A stretch of DNA of 47,002 nucleotides from Bigelowiella natans CCMP2755 (GCA_000320545.1 ADNK01003464.1:52501-99502); one strand, 5' to 3'. Shown: positions 1-11,354, counted from the stretch's first letter. Notes: generated by a model from the letters alone, not told the origin. Numbers and translations are program-made.

Positions 1-23
1 TGTGTGTGTGTGTGTGTGTGTGT
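1..23. repeat. (TG)n microsatellite at window edge
   Basis: About eleven perfect TG units open the window. The tract probably continues to the left. No function is inferred. Confidence 0.95.
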
Positions 24-648
24 CGAGTTGTGGGGCTACAAAGCAGCAGCCAATCCCATTTGAATAACTACGTGAATCATCTAATGAGACAAGAGTAGTA
101 CGGTGTCGTCGTCGTCGTTGTTGTTGTTGTTGTTCCAACTACTACCTTGAGAGATACTGGGGTAGCTTTCTTGGTAGCCTGAAACAAGTAAATATATTCA
201 TAGTATGTCTTTAACTTATGTATTATATTTGTGCTAGCACGAGTTGTCTGTGTGTTGTCAGTGTGTTGTCTGTGTGTTGGATGAGTGCAGATGCAAGGCA
301 ACCTCCTGCACCTTATTTACTACAAAGACTGCATCGTGAAATATCAGCAACAACCCACCAGCGCACCCAGAATGACATCAACATTCTTTGACAAAGCTTT
401 TCTCCTTATTACAGATGATGCGTGGGATGCATTTGGAACGAGACGCTCTAGCCATGTCCGCATCTGTTGTGTATCATTCGAAAGCAGCAAATGTTTGTTG
501 TGCTTTTGAACCCTGTTGCTGGAAGTAACCATACGATGATAATGTATCGTGTGGATAGAGAGTGAAAAATGGATTCTTTCTGAATGTATATTGTAGGAAC
601 TGAACGAATACATTCATGTTTGCATTGGTTTCAACTGAATTCTATTAC

Positions 649-700
649 CGCCATGTTCATATGGGACATCGGCATGATTTCCGTAGTGTAGCAGCAGGTT
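649..700 (-). CDS. possible single ankyrin-like exon (fragment)
   Basis: On the minus strand a 52-nt stretch is bounded by a cttgcag acceptor and a GCG/gtaata donor. It reads NLLLHYGNHADVPYEHG, which resembles the second helix and hairpin of an ankyrin repeat. I could not join it in phase to flanking exons. An open minus-strand stretch at 344-613 lies downstream, but its frame does not follow simply. This could be an exon of a leftward gene, a decayed paralogue of the ankyrin gene at 7.6-8.6 kb, or chance. Confidence 0.2.
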
Positions 701-819
701 CTGCAAGGGTCTTGTTCGACAAATGAAAAGGATTTATTCCCACGCGCAAGGTAATAAGTGGGGTGGGGGGACAAATTACCGACGGAAGAGCGGATGAAGG
801 GTGTGCCACCGGATTGCAC

Positions 820-1338
820 CTCAGCCGAATTAACTTAACTTTAACCGCTGCCGAGAAACTAAAAACTCAGGATTTATACGCGAAAAATATTTCCCAAGAG
901 AAAGCGATGTGAATAGCAGGGTATGCAATAAGAGCGACAACAATTGATTCTTGTCGCTGTGAGGTCAATCTTCACTGAAATCCAGGAATACACGAGAAAC
1001 ATCCCACGAGAGTGTGCATGGGGTAGGAATTCCTACGAGTGTTAAAATGGTAGTTGGGTAGTTGTTGTTGGACCTAGTACTGGCAATCTTGTCTCCTTTC
1101 ATCGTTGGACCGGCAATGATAATAAACACTTACAACACATACAACAAAAAACTTTACTCCTCTCCTTCTCGAAAGATGATCTGACCATTTTTGCCAGTGC
1201 CATCCATTCTACATACAGACATCACACTCTGGTTGTCGCAGTAGGAAAATCCTATGCGCACATGTTTCCTTTCGTTTTCTTTCTTTTTCTTCTGCATCTT
1301 TTGCTTTTTGTTCTACTTCTTTTGGTTTAATTGTTTCT

Positions 1339-1370
<32 letters not shown>

Positions 1371-2615
1371 TCCGCCGTTTTCACTGGCGACAGGAGTCGT
1401 TGAGACAAATTGGCGACCTTTCGGTTTGGAAACGCCAGGAAGGAACGCACTCGATCAACATTGTTTTTTGTTTTTCCGGCGTGCACCATGCACCACTGGA
1501 ATCAATTTGTTCGCGCAAAGCTTTGGAAACGCAGTCGATAAATGGAGTCTTTCTGTTTTTCTTGCTTTGACTGGTTCACTTGCCGGTGTGCGCAACTTGC
1601 AGCAAGATCCAGAGACGACACGCACAGACACACACACACACACGCACGCACAGTGCACAGTTGCACACGGTTCCTCACGTGCTTCAAATGAATCATGTTA
1701 GCTCGTCGTGTGCGATCACATGGCTGGATCACGTTGCGTGCGTGCTAGCGTGACGAACTAGCGAAGCGGGCTCAGTCTGGACCGATGGAGGGTGTTTTTT
1801 CGCACTCTCATCCAGCAACGCGTCGTGTGAATCTGGCTACGTTTCTGTGATGACTGTGTGATGGACACAGCAATGGTGTGTTGCATGTCCATCATCTGTG
1901 TGGTTTTGAGGTTCGCACATGCAACAATCCTGGAATTCACAAAGGTCATGGACACATGATGCAGTCATGCGCGCCATGCAGGTACAACTGACTGTCAGCT
2001 CTAGAGCGTGATCGACGCACGCCGCATGCGCATGCACATGCATGCAACACGAAGGTCTCATGATCCAGATGGACCGACTCACAGCTCTAGCTAGAGCTCA
2101 CACTTGTTCATCCATGACACAGTTTGAGCACACTTCAAAATCACAGCGAAATGAATCGTGGCACCTAGCAATCTTAAGGATGGCTAGATGGGTGCGTACA
2201 AATGGTGCATCTATTCGACAAAGACTAATGCCATCAAGGTTTTTCTTTCCGCATACCAGCAGCACCTTTGTCATTGCCGTCATCTTGATTCTCTTTAAAG
2301 ACTTGTGCGCTGTCCCCAATAAGCACTCCTGTTAGAGAACGCCTACGCACTATTATACCATAATACCTAAAATGTAGCAAGATAGGGGTGGAGAAAGTAG
2401 CAATGACAAAATGCCGTAAGTAAACATTAAAAGCATTCAATCATCATAATATTCAGTCAAATCCTGTAAGCCAGATAAAAGGACATAGACATCCACGGTG
2501 CAAATAACTTCATCAGGCGTATTACTTCTTATACCCTGGTCATCATTATTGTAACAACAAAATCTTCACCCACCATCCGCCGCTGTTCATTCGCCATAAT
2601 TCTTAGTATTATTTT
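820..2615. other. non-coding interval downstream of the PQ-loop gene
   Basis: No convincing gene is seen. The stretch holds a (TTTC)n tract near 1335-1372 and a short (CA)n run near 1629-1643. Between about 1680 and 2110 it is rich in palindromic words (gctagc, gcatgc, tctagctagagct), like the larger CTAG-rich spacers farther right. Open frames here lack coding character and conflict across strands. Confidence 0.6.
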
Positions 2616-3031
2616 CTAGTACAGTATCTGAAGCAAGAGCCCTCCGTTGAGAAATAGCGCTGTCATATAGTTTATTAACAAAAGAAAATCGCCCCCCGCT
2701 AGCCTAAAACACATTACGAGAAGCTAATTAAATCCAAAGAAGGGCGATGATTCAAGTCCATAATACAGTATGTAAATAGCGATTATACGAATGGAGTAGT
2801 CATGAATGGATATGATGCCCACTCACTGAGAAGTGGTAAATAGTCGAATTAAGCATCCACCACACGATAGTGCTGCAGTAATAGGAGAGTATCCTCCAGG
2901 GTCCTTTCGAAGAAAGTTCTGCTTTAGCTGTTATATCAAGACCAAGCAACAGATAAGGCGTCGTTATCTTCGAGCAATCACCTCTTGCATAGAAACCTCA
3001 ATATTTTACCCAGAAAATATGGATGTGTGGA

Positions 3032-3076
<45 letters not shown>

Positions 3077-3101
3077 GATAAATGAAGAGCGCGGGCGCGC
3101 A

Positions 3102-3138
<37 letters not shown>

Positions 3139-4767
3139 ATGTTGAACGATTGTTAACCTGAGGAAGCACGGCCAAACTTGCAACTAAAGACGCTGCAGCT
3201 TGCCCAAAAGCTATTGCACTTTGAGGAGCTGTTGTTAAGGCCCAAGTTGTCATCACCGCATAGACCGCTGCGAGACTTGCAAACCTGTCAAAGTAGTTTA
3301 CCATCATAGTTATGTCTTTTTGTTGTTCTTGGTGCGCAGCAGAACTATTTATTATTAATCTGTTTCCATTATTTTGAACCAGCAATGGTTAAATGCCTGA
3401 CTGTGTTGTGAAAAGCTGGTTTTTCCGAATCGAAACAAGCCCGACCAAAACCGCAGCCTGTCCTGTAATAATTACAGTCTCGATGTACTGGGACAACGGA
3501 AATCCTATGGTCAAGTAAATCACGAAGAAGAGAGAACGTTGTCAATGCAACCATAGTAGTAGGAAAATGATAATATTACAACAGCAAAAAAAGGGTCTTC
3601 ATACGGAGGGGGTTATTACCTTTGGTGAAGCAGTAAACATTGGATGCTGTATATGCAGCCAATTTTAACCACCAGGTAGCCAGAGTCAAGCCTTTCGCCA
3701 CATTCTCTCCCTGTGGAGAATCGTTATGAAATGATAAGATCGGGTAATGAGAGTTAACAAAATGTTGGGTGCCCTTGTCTGCCCCTCCAACCTCTCTTCC
3801 ACTCCCCTCATTTGCAGGAGATTCGAAAATTCATGAATTCCAGCAAAAGAGTGATAGAGTGAATTAGAGAGTACATCACCACCTTGCCAGACACTAGACT
3901 GAGAATAATTGGGGTATAAAGAAGCAGCGATCCTGCGCCGACTACATAGCCCAGGGCTCGTGCTAATAGCGTGAGATCGATTTGAGAGACGATGTTGCTT
4001 AGCATCACCGTTGTAGTGTCGAGACCACCAAAACCACTACTTCTTACGCAAGTTGATGATAATAGTTTCTGCTGTCCTCCATAAAGACTAAAACCATATC
4101 TTTGTCTGACGATACTACGTTGTTGTCTTCGTTGAGTTCTTCGTCTGCTGGTTCTCTGCTGCAACAGCAAGCCCCGATGGGCGAACAACGAAGAAGAATA
4201 TGAACAAGAATAATAATAAGAATCATGGCAGACTGGACTAACACAGCTTCCCCACGAAGATGATGAGAGAGAAGAAGATCTGTGCTGGTGGATACTGCTG
4301 CTTGTGGTGGTGGTGGCGGAGGTGGTTGCACCGCGCTTGAAAGTAGTTGAATGCGTATCGGCAGCAGCAAAGCCTTCTTCACCACTAGTTAGTAGCCCTT
4401 GGGGATCTGTAGGAGAGGGGTGTTTCTGGTGGCAGATAGAATTCTGGAAACATTGCCTTCCAGTACAAATACGCTCATCTGGAGTGTATGGAGCAGCTAC
4501 TCGAACCGATGAGAAAGAAGAAGGGAAGGCGACACATCGCGACGATGAAGATAGGTGGCTGCTGAAGGGCGACGACGCTATGCTGAGTCCGCCATTCAAA
4601 GCTAGAGGAGATGCTACTGACAGGCTCATTGCTGTCGCTGCAGCCATAGACGTTAGCTGGGTATGGACTTTGGTAAGTGCTAGAGTGGGGTATAAAAGTG
4701 TACGAGCGGGGAGAGGGGGGGTTCGCAAGTGTCTATGTTTATGGTTGATGTTTTCGGGATGTTTCAT
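2616..4767 (-). CDS. MPDU1-like PQ-loop membrane protein with long N-terminal extension
   Basis: Six exons join in phase: 4767-3883, 3710-3620, 3504-3402, 3284-3158, 2927-2827, 2703-2616 (1395 nt, 464 aa from the first ATG; 424 aa if the second, at 4647, is used). The last ~200 residues follow the MPDU1/SLC66 pattern. First come ARALGYVVGAGSLLLYTP and SGK/GENVAKGLTLATWW. The characteristic GFPLSQYIET follows, then a second PQ-loop LPQLKQNFLRKDPGG, and finally a last helix ending NGGLLLQILY. Family members are ER or organelle membrane proteins; animal MPDU1 is needed for use of dolichol-linked sugars. The first PQ-loop reads TP rather than PQ. The ~250-residue Ser/Thr/Arg-rich N-terminus is unusual and could target an organelle (inference). 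The 3402/3284 junction is the least certain; other donors or acceptors exist. Confidence 0.83.
3035..3138. repeat. compound (GT)n / (GA)n microsatellite in an intron
   Basis: A long GT tract (about 3035-3077) is followed by a GA tract (about 3104-3138). Both lie in the intron between exons 4 and 5 of the PQ-loop gene. They create spurious Ser-Leu open frames on the minus strand. Confidence 0.9.
4691..4698 (+). promoter_or_regulatory. TATA-like motif TATAAAAG
   Basis: A consensus TATAAAAG, preceded by GGGG, lies on the plus strand near the 5' end of the PQ-loop gene. It is about 410 bp upstream of the nucleoside hydrolase ATG. It could serve that gene with a long 5' leader. It is in the wrong orientation for the minus-strand gene and overlaps that gene's coding region if the upstream ATG is used. 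Position alone does not prove function. Confidence 0.3.
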
Positions 4768-5102
4768 TGTCTAACATTTAATTTGTAATTTAAATTATTA
4801 TTAAGATGTTCTCAGCACATATTTCTTCCTAAATAGTTCGCATGAGAACTTCAGACAAGCGCTTTTTCCAAACTCCACATCTTTGCACGTACCCCCCCCT
4901 TTCCTTAAGGGAGAAAAAATAAAAGCTCTAGAATCCACCTTCAAGCTTAAGGAAAACTTTCCATATTTTATCATATACTATATCGGGCACCCATTAGTTA
5001 AACTGAAAACCTACTCCGACACGTTGTGGCGGCCCAGCTTCACATTCAACTTCTGCTCTCTCCCTTCTTGTTAAAGAGCAAAAGCTGCCGCAAGCAATCA
5101 CC
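4768..5102. promoter_or_regulatory. short head-to-head intergenic region (335 bp)
   Basis: The spacer separates the divergent starts of the PQ-loop gene (-) and the nucleoside hydrolase gene (+). It contains no open frame that looks coding. It is the only DNA available for two promoters, so shared regulation is plausible but inferred. Confidence 0.4.
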
Positions 5103-6356
5103 ATGAAGCATTTGTTGTTATTTGCAGTGGCTTTGTGTCCTCCCTTCGTCGTTACTACTACTCCAGCGAAAACTCCTCCTCCTGGGAGGAAACCGGCGGC
5201 AGCACCGGCCGACACAACAGCGATGAGCTCTCACTCGACTCCAGATGCATTCAATGCAAGTTACAGCAGCAACAATTACAAATACCAAATGGATCGATAT
5301 CGAAATGGGAATGAGGTACCAGTACCGATCATCATCGACACGGATATGTCAATCGACTGCGACGATGTGGGAGCTTTGTGCATTGCCCATGCTTTGATGG
5401 ACTTGGGAAAGGCGAAGATATTGGCAGTAGTTCATGATGTAGGCATTCCAGATGGAATCGGCGCTGTTTCTGTCATCAATCACTACTATGGTCGCGACGA
5501 TATTCCTCTTGGTGCTTTTAAAGGAAATTTTGGAAGAGTATACCCCCATCATTATGTAAAAAATCTTGTTAAGAACTTCCCATCACCAATCAAGAACTAT
5601 TCTCAAGTACCCGAAGCTGTCACAACTTATAGAACAGTATTGTCGCAAGTTGATGATTTATCGGTGACTATAGCTTCCATTGGTGACCTCACAAATCTAG
5701 AAAATCTCCTCAAGTCAAAGGCAGATGACATATCCCCCCTCTCCGGAGTCGAGTTGGTTAGCAAAACGGTAAAGAGAATAGTGATTATGGGCGGCAAGTA
5801 CCCTAGCTCTTACACTTGGCCATTGCCAGAATGGAATTTTGGAGGGGTTGGTTTAGCAAAATGTGATGATAGTGGTTATAAGTGCCCCTCAGCGAGCGCA
5901 AATTACACCATTGGCCACATACCTGACACGGTGGAGTTAATATTCACAGGCTATGAGGTCGGCAAACGGATAACTTCTGGTGCTAAAATGTCCACATGCT
6001 TAGCAGAGAGCAATCCCTGCAGACAAGCATACATTGACCGCGAAGGCTTCAATAACTCTCGATTTTCCTGGGACCCGAGTGCGATTCTTGATGCAGTTTT
6101 GGGGATTCCGGAGGATCTATATCAACTAGTTGGACATGGCGGCCGAAATGAAATTGACATCAAAACCGGTAACAACCAATGGATTAACAGTTCTACAGAG
6201 CCTGGAGGTGTAGTAGCAGCAGTGAAGATAAAGACTCCAAATGAACGATATCTTTACCTTAAGAACCAAGCCGCTGGCGAGTCGATCGGTGAAATGATCG
6301 ATGAGCTGCTTTGTAAGCCACGAAACTCAACACATCTAGGTACTTCAGAAGTCTAG
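5103..6356 (+). CDS. secreted nucleoside hydrolase (IU-type ribohydrolase family)
   Basis: A single exon encodes 417 aa. The start ATG (CACCATGAAG context) is followed by a hydrophobic signal-peptide-like segment, residues 1-20, and a Pro/Ala linker. The catalytic domain begins at PIIIDTDMSIDCDDVGALC (about residues 75-95). The Asp cluster matches the Ca2+- and ribose-binding signature of nucleoside hydrolases. Further family features are ASIGDLTNLENLL, VIMGGKYP, EWNFGG and, near the end, WDPSAILDAVLG, which carries the late conserved Asp. Family enzymes cleave the N-glycosidic bond of ribonucleosides, releasing base and ribose. The signal peptide implies secretion or a vacuolar location, perhaps for external nucleoside salvage. 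Several NxS/T sites fit that route. It lacks introns although most neighbours are intron-dense. Confidence 0.92.
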   Translation: MKHLLLFAVALCPPFVVTTTPAKTPPPGRKPAAAPADTTAMSSHSTPDAFNASYSSNNYKYQMDRYRNGNEVPVPIIIDTDMSIDCDDVGALCIAHALMDLGKAKILAVVHDVGIPDGIGAVSVINHYYGRDDIPLGAFKGNFGRVYPHHYVKNLVKNFPSPIKNYSQVPEAVTTYRTVLSQVDDLSVTIASIGDLTNLENLLKSKADDISPLSGVELVSKTVKRIVIMGGKYPSSYTWPLPEWNFGGVGLAKCDDSGYKCPSASANYTIGHIPDTVELIFTGYEVGKRITSGAKMSTCLAESNPCRQAYIDREGFNNSRFSWDPSAILDAVLGIPEDLYQLVGHGGRNEIDIKTGNNQWINSSTEPGGVVAAVKIKTPNERYLYLKNQAAGESIGEMIDELLCKPRNSTHLGTSEV

Positions 6357-7622
6357 TAGATGATGATGCGTCAGTTGGTTGGGATGACCATTGTGGCATT
6401 GTGAAAGGTTTGATCACACCACTCGAGCATTCATCACATTCGTCGTCTTCCAATCACAGCTTGCTAGCTTGTATGTCTGGACGTGCACATGCGAAATCGT
6501 GTGCATGCGCTCGCAAATCATCATCAAATTGCACAGTTGGAGGTTCGAAAGTCAAGAGAAACAGTTCCAAGTGAAATTGCAATTTCATTTTGCAACATCT
6601 AGACATTGCTAAATTGCGCTGCTTGAATGTGTGAGCATGAGTGTGACAAAGTGCAAGTGCAGCGCATGCGAGCTAGCAAGCTGCGAGATGCGCGGCGCTG
6701 ATGTTGCAATGATGTCAGAGCAATTTGAATTCTGCTGTGTTTCTTTTGCACATTGTTCTGATGTTGCATGCGCGCGTGCAAGTTGCGCATTCGCGAAGTT
6801 CTTTAAACCTCCCAGAAGGTTCCCGAAGATTCGCGAACCTTCCAAGAAGTTCGCAGATCGAACTTCTGCGCATGCATGCGCTAAGTTGCAAAGTGCAGGC
6901 GGCCCTTGCATGAGCGACCACGCCACGTGAGCATGAAACACATCGCAGCACAGTGGAGACCAACGTACAGATTCAACACGTCACCAGCGGTGTAGCCGCT
7001 CTAGCGCTGCATTGCACAGCTACATGAGGATGTCCATTGCTAGATTGAACAAATTTGATTGATTCATCACATCCGTCTTGCAAGCTAGCAAGCAAAAGTG
7101 CCGTCAAGCATCGCACCATGGCACCTGTTGCACGTTCATGCATGGCCAGATTCAGATGTTGCATGCAAATGAGCTGCGCGCGTCATTCGCTATAGTCGTT
7201 TTCTTTCAGCAGTGCAAGCGCACACAGCAATCGAATCTACTCGAAATGCCACCATCAACGTCGTTTCATTAATGCATCGGCGGATATACGGATGCCAATA
7301 CCCCTTGATCGAGTGCAACGTGGATGGACGTATATGGACTATATAGTCCCTATATGGAACTGTGTGTGTTGGCAAGGCGGCAATCTGCTACAAGCTGGGC
7401 TTGTTGTGCGTGCGTGCATGAATGTGAAATACGGTGTAGAGGAGATCATCAGTTGTTCCAATGATCAACGTCCATTTGAACATCAACGACAATGGAGAAT
7501 GTGCATGAGTGAAAGCTTTAGCATTTTCTCACAACGATAGAGAAGGATGGTTTTCAACCTAGTATCCATGGGTGTGATGTTTCATGCTTGCACAGTTGAT
7601 TGGCAACACAAAAATGTCAAGA
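6357..7622. other. tail-to-tail spacer, palindrome-rich, no gene seen
   Basis: The spacer lies between the 3' ends of the nucleoside hydrolase (+) and ankyrin (-) genes. It is enriched in gctagc, gcatgc, gcgcat and tgcaa words. Many overlapping open frames on both strands are low-complexity and contradict each other, so none is called. The heat-shock-element-like array at 6814-6849 is listed separately. Confidence 0.6.
6814..6849. promoter_or_regulatory. heat-shock-element-like array (six contiguous inverted pentamers plus one)
   Basis: Six abutting pentamers alternate nGAAn/nTTCn: AGAAG (6814), GTTCC (6819), CGAAG (6824), ATTCG (6829), CGAAC (6834), CTTCC (6839). After a 1-nt slip, AGAAG follows at 6845 and TTC at 6850. 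This is the canonical binding architecture of heat shock factor. Further GAA/TTC pairs flank it (6795-6802 and 6860-6866). No downstream gene start is close on either strand, so the target is unknown. It may belong to a repeat or to an unrecognised transcript. Confidence 0.5.
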
Positions 7623-8590
7623 TTAGTCTGAATATTCTTCACTGTCATCGACCAGTTCGTAGACTTTATCGTACACCATTTTGGCAAATTCATGCTTTGC
7701 TCCGGCAGCAATAGATAGAGCTGTTTTTGGGAAGTGGCCAACGCAAGATGTCTGATGAATAGGTAACTTATAATAAGAATGTGAAACATAGGCGCAGCTG
7801 GGTACCTTAGTTTGAAGGTTGACGTCTGCTTTTTGTTCTAAGAGATATAAGCTTATACTTGGATATCCATATTCACAAGCATACATTAATGCTGTCCAGC
7901 CATTCTAAGAAAAGAACAAAGTAAGCACATATGTAACGTATTTCACACGTTGGATTGCAGACGACCTTGGCTTGAATATCTATATTTGCCTTGGCTTCAT
8001 GTAATATTTTCACACATTCTCCTCTGTTTGCAGCTGAGGCACACATAAGGGCCGACCTACCAATCTAATGTGAAGGTAACGGTCTTCAGATGTACAGCAA
8101 TGACACAATTAGAAATGCATATTGTCAATACATTGTTCACGGTGTTTATGTTGCCCTTCGCCTTAAGAAGCTCTAAGAGACATTCCTTGTGGCCAGATGT
8201 AGCTGCTAGCATCACGCAATCTGCCCCGCTCTATAGAATTCATAACGTTAGTGGGGATAGTAGGAGCAAAAATAGAGCTGCAGAACCTTATCAATGAGAT
8301 TGATATCCGACTTTTCCTCCAGGAGTGACTTATATGTTTCGATTTTACCGTATATTGAGGCTTTCATAATCGCGCTTAGTCCATCCTTTCAAAGTATTTT
8401 TCTAAATCACAACGTTCGGCAACGGTGGATGCAAAACAGGTCGCACCTTATCCTGCCAGTTGACATCTGCGCCTTCTCGGAGCCATTTAAAAAGTAGCTT
8501 CATATCCCCATCTGCTGCAGCTGCAATTAAGTCTCTTGCAAGATCATGCACAGTTCGGATGCTCGACGTAAGCAGCTCCCTTAATTTCAT
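7623..8590 (-). CDS. ankyrin-repeat protein, one repeat per exon
   Basis: Six exons, all joined in phase 0: 8590-8447, 8385-8287, 8230-8132, 8064-7966, 7904-7806, 7751-7623 (222 aa; an in-frame ATG at 8701 would add 37 residues). Exons 2-5 are each exactly 99 nt and encode one 33-residue ankyrin repeat. They begin DGLSAIMKASIYGK, SGADCVMLAATSGH, IGRSALMCASAANR and NGWTALMYACEYGY. Exon 1 carries a capping helix and a half repeat ending GADVNWQDK. Exon 6 carries a degenerate final repeat and an acidic tail, DDSEEYSD. Ankyrin arrays mediate protein-protein binding. No enzymatic domain, signal peptide or membrane segment is visible, so the partner is unknown and a cytosolic or nuclear location is likely. 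Confidence 0.92.
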
Positions 8591-11354
8591 AATGATGACG
8601 AAACACCTTCTATTAGAATCAAACTTTCCTTTCCATTTGAAAGGAATAGACCTGTCATTCAGCTTTCTACCTCCCTCGCCTTTCTTGCCCCAATGGTTCA
8701 TCCTTGAGTGGTGGCAGCTGTGCGAACGAGTGATGTATGGAGAAGTCGGTTTCTACAGTAGTTTCCGGAAACGATTAGATTTGTAGTAGTAGTAGATCTA
8801 GTGGGTTAAAAATGAACGCATGAAAACCAAAGTGCTAATCGGCGGTTCAATTGCTTTCCGAAAGAAAATGAGAAAATGGGAAGAACAAAATATCACACAT
8901 TCTCGTTGATTCGTGGATATTGTTTGCATTCAAAATAATCATAAATCGGATGTGAGGAACAACAATGTTGCCAACAATCTTTGGAACAACTTTTTAGGGG
9001 ATCACATCCAACTGCAAGACCGAACCTGAGTTCAGCATCGTGGTCCAGAGCCAGATTGTGACAAGTCCTTGCAACGAGTGTTGTTGAGGCTCTGCTGCAT
9101 GCAAACGCCTGTCTCCCATGTGGTTCTGGCGCATGTTCATTGTGTTCTGTTCCGCCTGTCTCCCATGTGATTTGCAACCCATCCAAGGTCTTTTGGAGTC
9201 AGCATGTCCACAACGTGACGTGCAATCTTTCGATCTTGATGCTGGTTGAGTTCCCTTGCATTGTCCGAATTTGACAACAAGTTCTTACTAGGAACGGAGG
9301 AGTGGCTACAATGCCATTCTTGATTCCTTTTGGTTTCACTAGATGGTCCTCACTGAAGTTAGTTCGAGGCACTGCGTTTCGCACACTGCAAGTGTCTTGT
9401 CACATTTTGGAAATGTGGTTCTTCATCATTGTTCATTGTTCTTCTGTGGAGTTTCTTTTGTGTGTGACGTGTGTCCATGTTGGACGATGTTGCACGCAAA
9501 AATCTCTTGTTCTTCAAAGATCTGAATTGCACTTCCATTGGCCATTTGTCCAATTGCTTTCCTTTTTTTGATTTGAACATTCTCACTTGTCACTTTGGGT
9601 GAGAACAAGTTTGCAGTGTTTCAATGATGCTCTGCTGTGGATTTTTGCCATGTCACTTTTGACAAAGATTGTTTCACTCACAAAACACACGTCACACGCC
9701 TGTGATTTTCCGATTTCATCACGTCATTCCACGAAATTGGTTCGGCAGTGGGTCGTCAGTGGGCAAATTGCCACGTTGCGCGTTTTGTTCGCAGTTTTTG
9801 CTGCCAATTGCAGGTGGAAGTGAAGTGTGGGGCGTGGTCCATGCGCAGCAGCGCAATGGAAAGAAAGCAGGTGATCCACATCTTCGACTAGACGATGAGC
9901 GTTGCACGCTGCGCAGCGTGCTTCGTCTGCAGTGCACAATCCTTTTGAAAGCCGGCTTGTGTGCGTGCGAATTGTGCACGCAGCGTGCACATTGTTCCAT
10001 TGCGAGCACACGTCTGGACGTGCATGCACGTCCACTTGCAAGCGCTGATCGCTTGCCAGATGAGCACAACTAGACAACACCGCAGCCACGTGTGCGCAGA
10101 ATCGGAGAAAGAGCTCCAAGCGCTGGGAGTGGGCGGGACGACGTGCACGGCTAGGTGAAGACACACCATCATTGGAAACTTCAATGTCTGTCATGGATGC
10201 AGCTGTGGAATGCACGCACATTGATCTAGTGACACGTGCTGCACACGAGCTCAATTGGTGAACAAGGCCATGAGAGGGCACACGCATTGCTGGTTTGGAG
10301 AGTTCAATGTCTGCAATGTCCAAAGCTGAGAAGAAGAAAGTGCCAGAGTGGGGAGACACGATGTGGGAGGCAAAAAGAAGTGGAAGAAGAAGAAGAAGAA
10401 GAAGAAGAAGAAGAAGAATGAAGAAGAAGAAACCTGCGAAATGATCTGTGAAAGTTGAAAGGAACTTTGCAGAGGAACAAGGGAGTGCACTTGCGCAGGT
10501 CTGCCAGCTGGCCAGGCTGGACTGGTTGAGTGAAATCGTCTAGTCGTTTCGACTGCGCAAGGGATTGATTGATTGATCACTTCATTGATTCTTCTTTGTT
10601 TCGACATTCTGACAAGATATGCACAACCCGCTGCTAGCTAGCTAGTGTGCTCCATTGCTGGACACAGAGACCGGGAAAGCGGAGCAGTGAAGTCGATGCA
10701 CCCGAGCAGGCTAGCAGGGTGCAAAACCAATTCACGGGAAAAAAAAAGGCCTGAACATTGAACGTTGAATTTCTCACCGTCTTTGTCACTGCAAACAAAG
10801 AATAACAGTGCCGAGAAGGAACCTACGGTTATACTCGCGCGACAAGGGTTTCGCACCTCGCATGTCGATGAAAAGCAGTCAAAATGTGGATCATGGTGCA
10901 TCTCCGTTGTCGGCATTTGATTGTTGGCACAAAGGTTCTCACAACAAATCTGAAATGATGGAGATTAAATGAACTCTATAATTATAGAGATTCCAAAATC
11001 ACAGTGCTTTTCTGAAATGATGAGTCACAGAATCGTGATTATCGTGTCATTTTCAAAATTTCGACTGCTTTCTTGCGCAATAAATTTGAGACACAAATAC
11101 GATGATGGTGCCAGTTGGACAATTAAAAGCAGCCATCGCTAAAGAATGACAATAGCAGCTAGATTCATCTAGGTGAGAAGAGGATGTTGCAGGAAAATAG
11201 CGACATCATGAGAATAAATTCAAATATTGGTAGGTGTATATTAAACAGAAAATGGAAAAAGAAAGGTATGTGCTGTTCCAGTAAACAGAAACAACATTCA
11301 AATTGATCGTTGCAACAAAAATTCTTAGGGCACCGAGACTAATGATCGCGGGGG
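8591..11354. other. long head-to-head spacer with repeat-like, possibly retroelement-derived DNA
   Basis: The spacer separates the starts of the ankyrin (-) and phosphodiesterase (+) genes. From about 8900 to 10650 it has a distinct vocabulary (tgcac, gcacg, cgtgca, gtgcgaa) and overlapping open frames on both strands. The longest is minus 9724-10359, 211 codons. Two copies of a cctgtctcccatgtg word occur at 9108 and 9151. A (GAA)n tract lies at 10383-10419. The block resembles an old, decayed repeat or mobile element; I see no intact ORF, LTR or inverted terminal repeat. Confidence 0.4.
9853..9915 (-). pseudogene. possible LINE-type C-terminal zinc-finger remnant
   Basis: Inside the minus-strand open frame 9724-10359, the peptide CAACNAHRLVEDVDHLLSFHC has the pattern C-x2-C-x(~10)-H-x(~5)-C with an acidic stretch and HLL. 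This resembles the cysteine/histidine motif that follows reverse transcriptase in many non-LTR retrotransposons. No reverse transcriptase motif was found upstream, so this is at best a decayed fragment and may be chance. Confidence 0.2.

Noticed and set aside
3285-3422. In-frame TAA at 3394-3392 as the end of the PQ-loop gene
   Set aside because: An intron 3401-3285 removes it in phase, and three further exons continue the MPDU1 pattern to a natural C-terminus.
6609-6963. Overlapping Ala/Cys/His-rich frames on both strands
   Set aside because: They arise from gcatgc, tgcaa and gcgaa palindromic words readable in all frames, with no splice signals or known motif.
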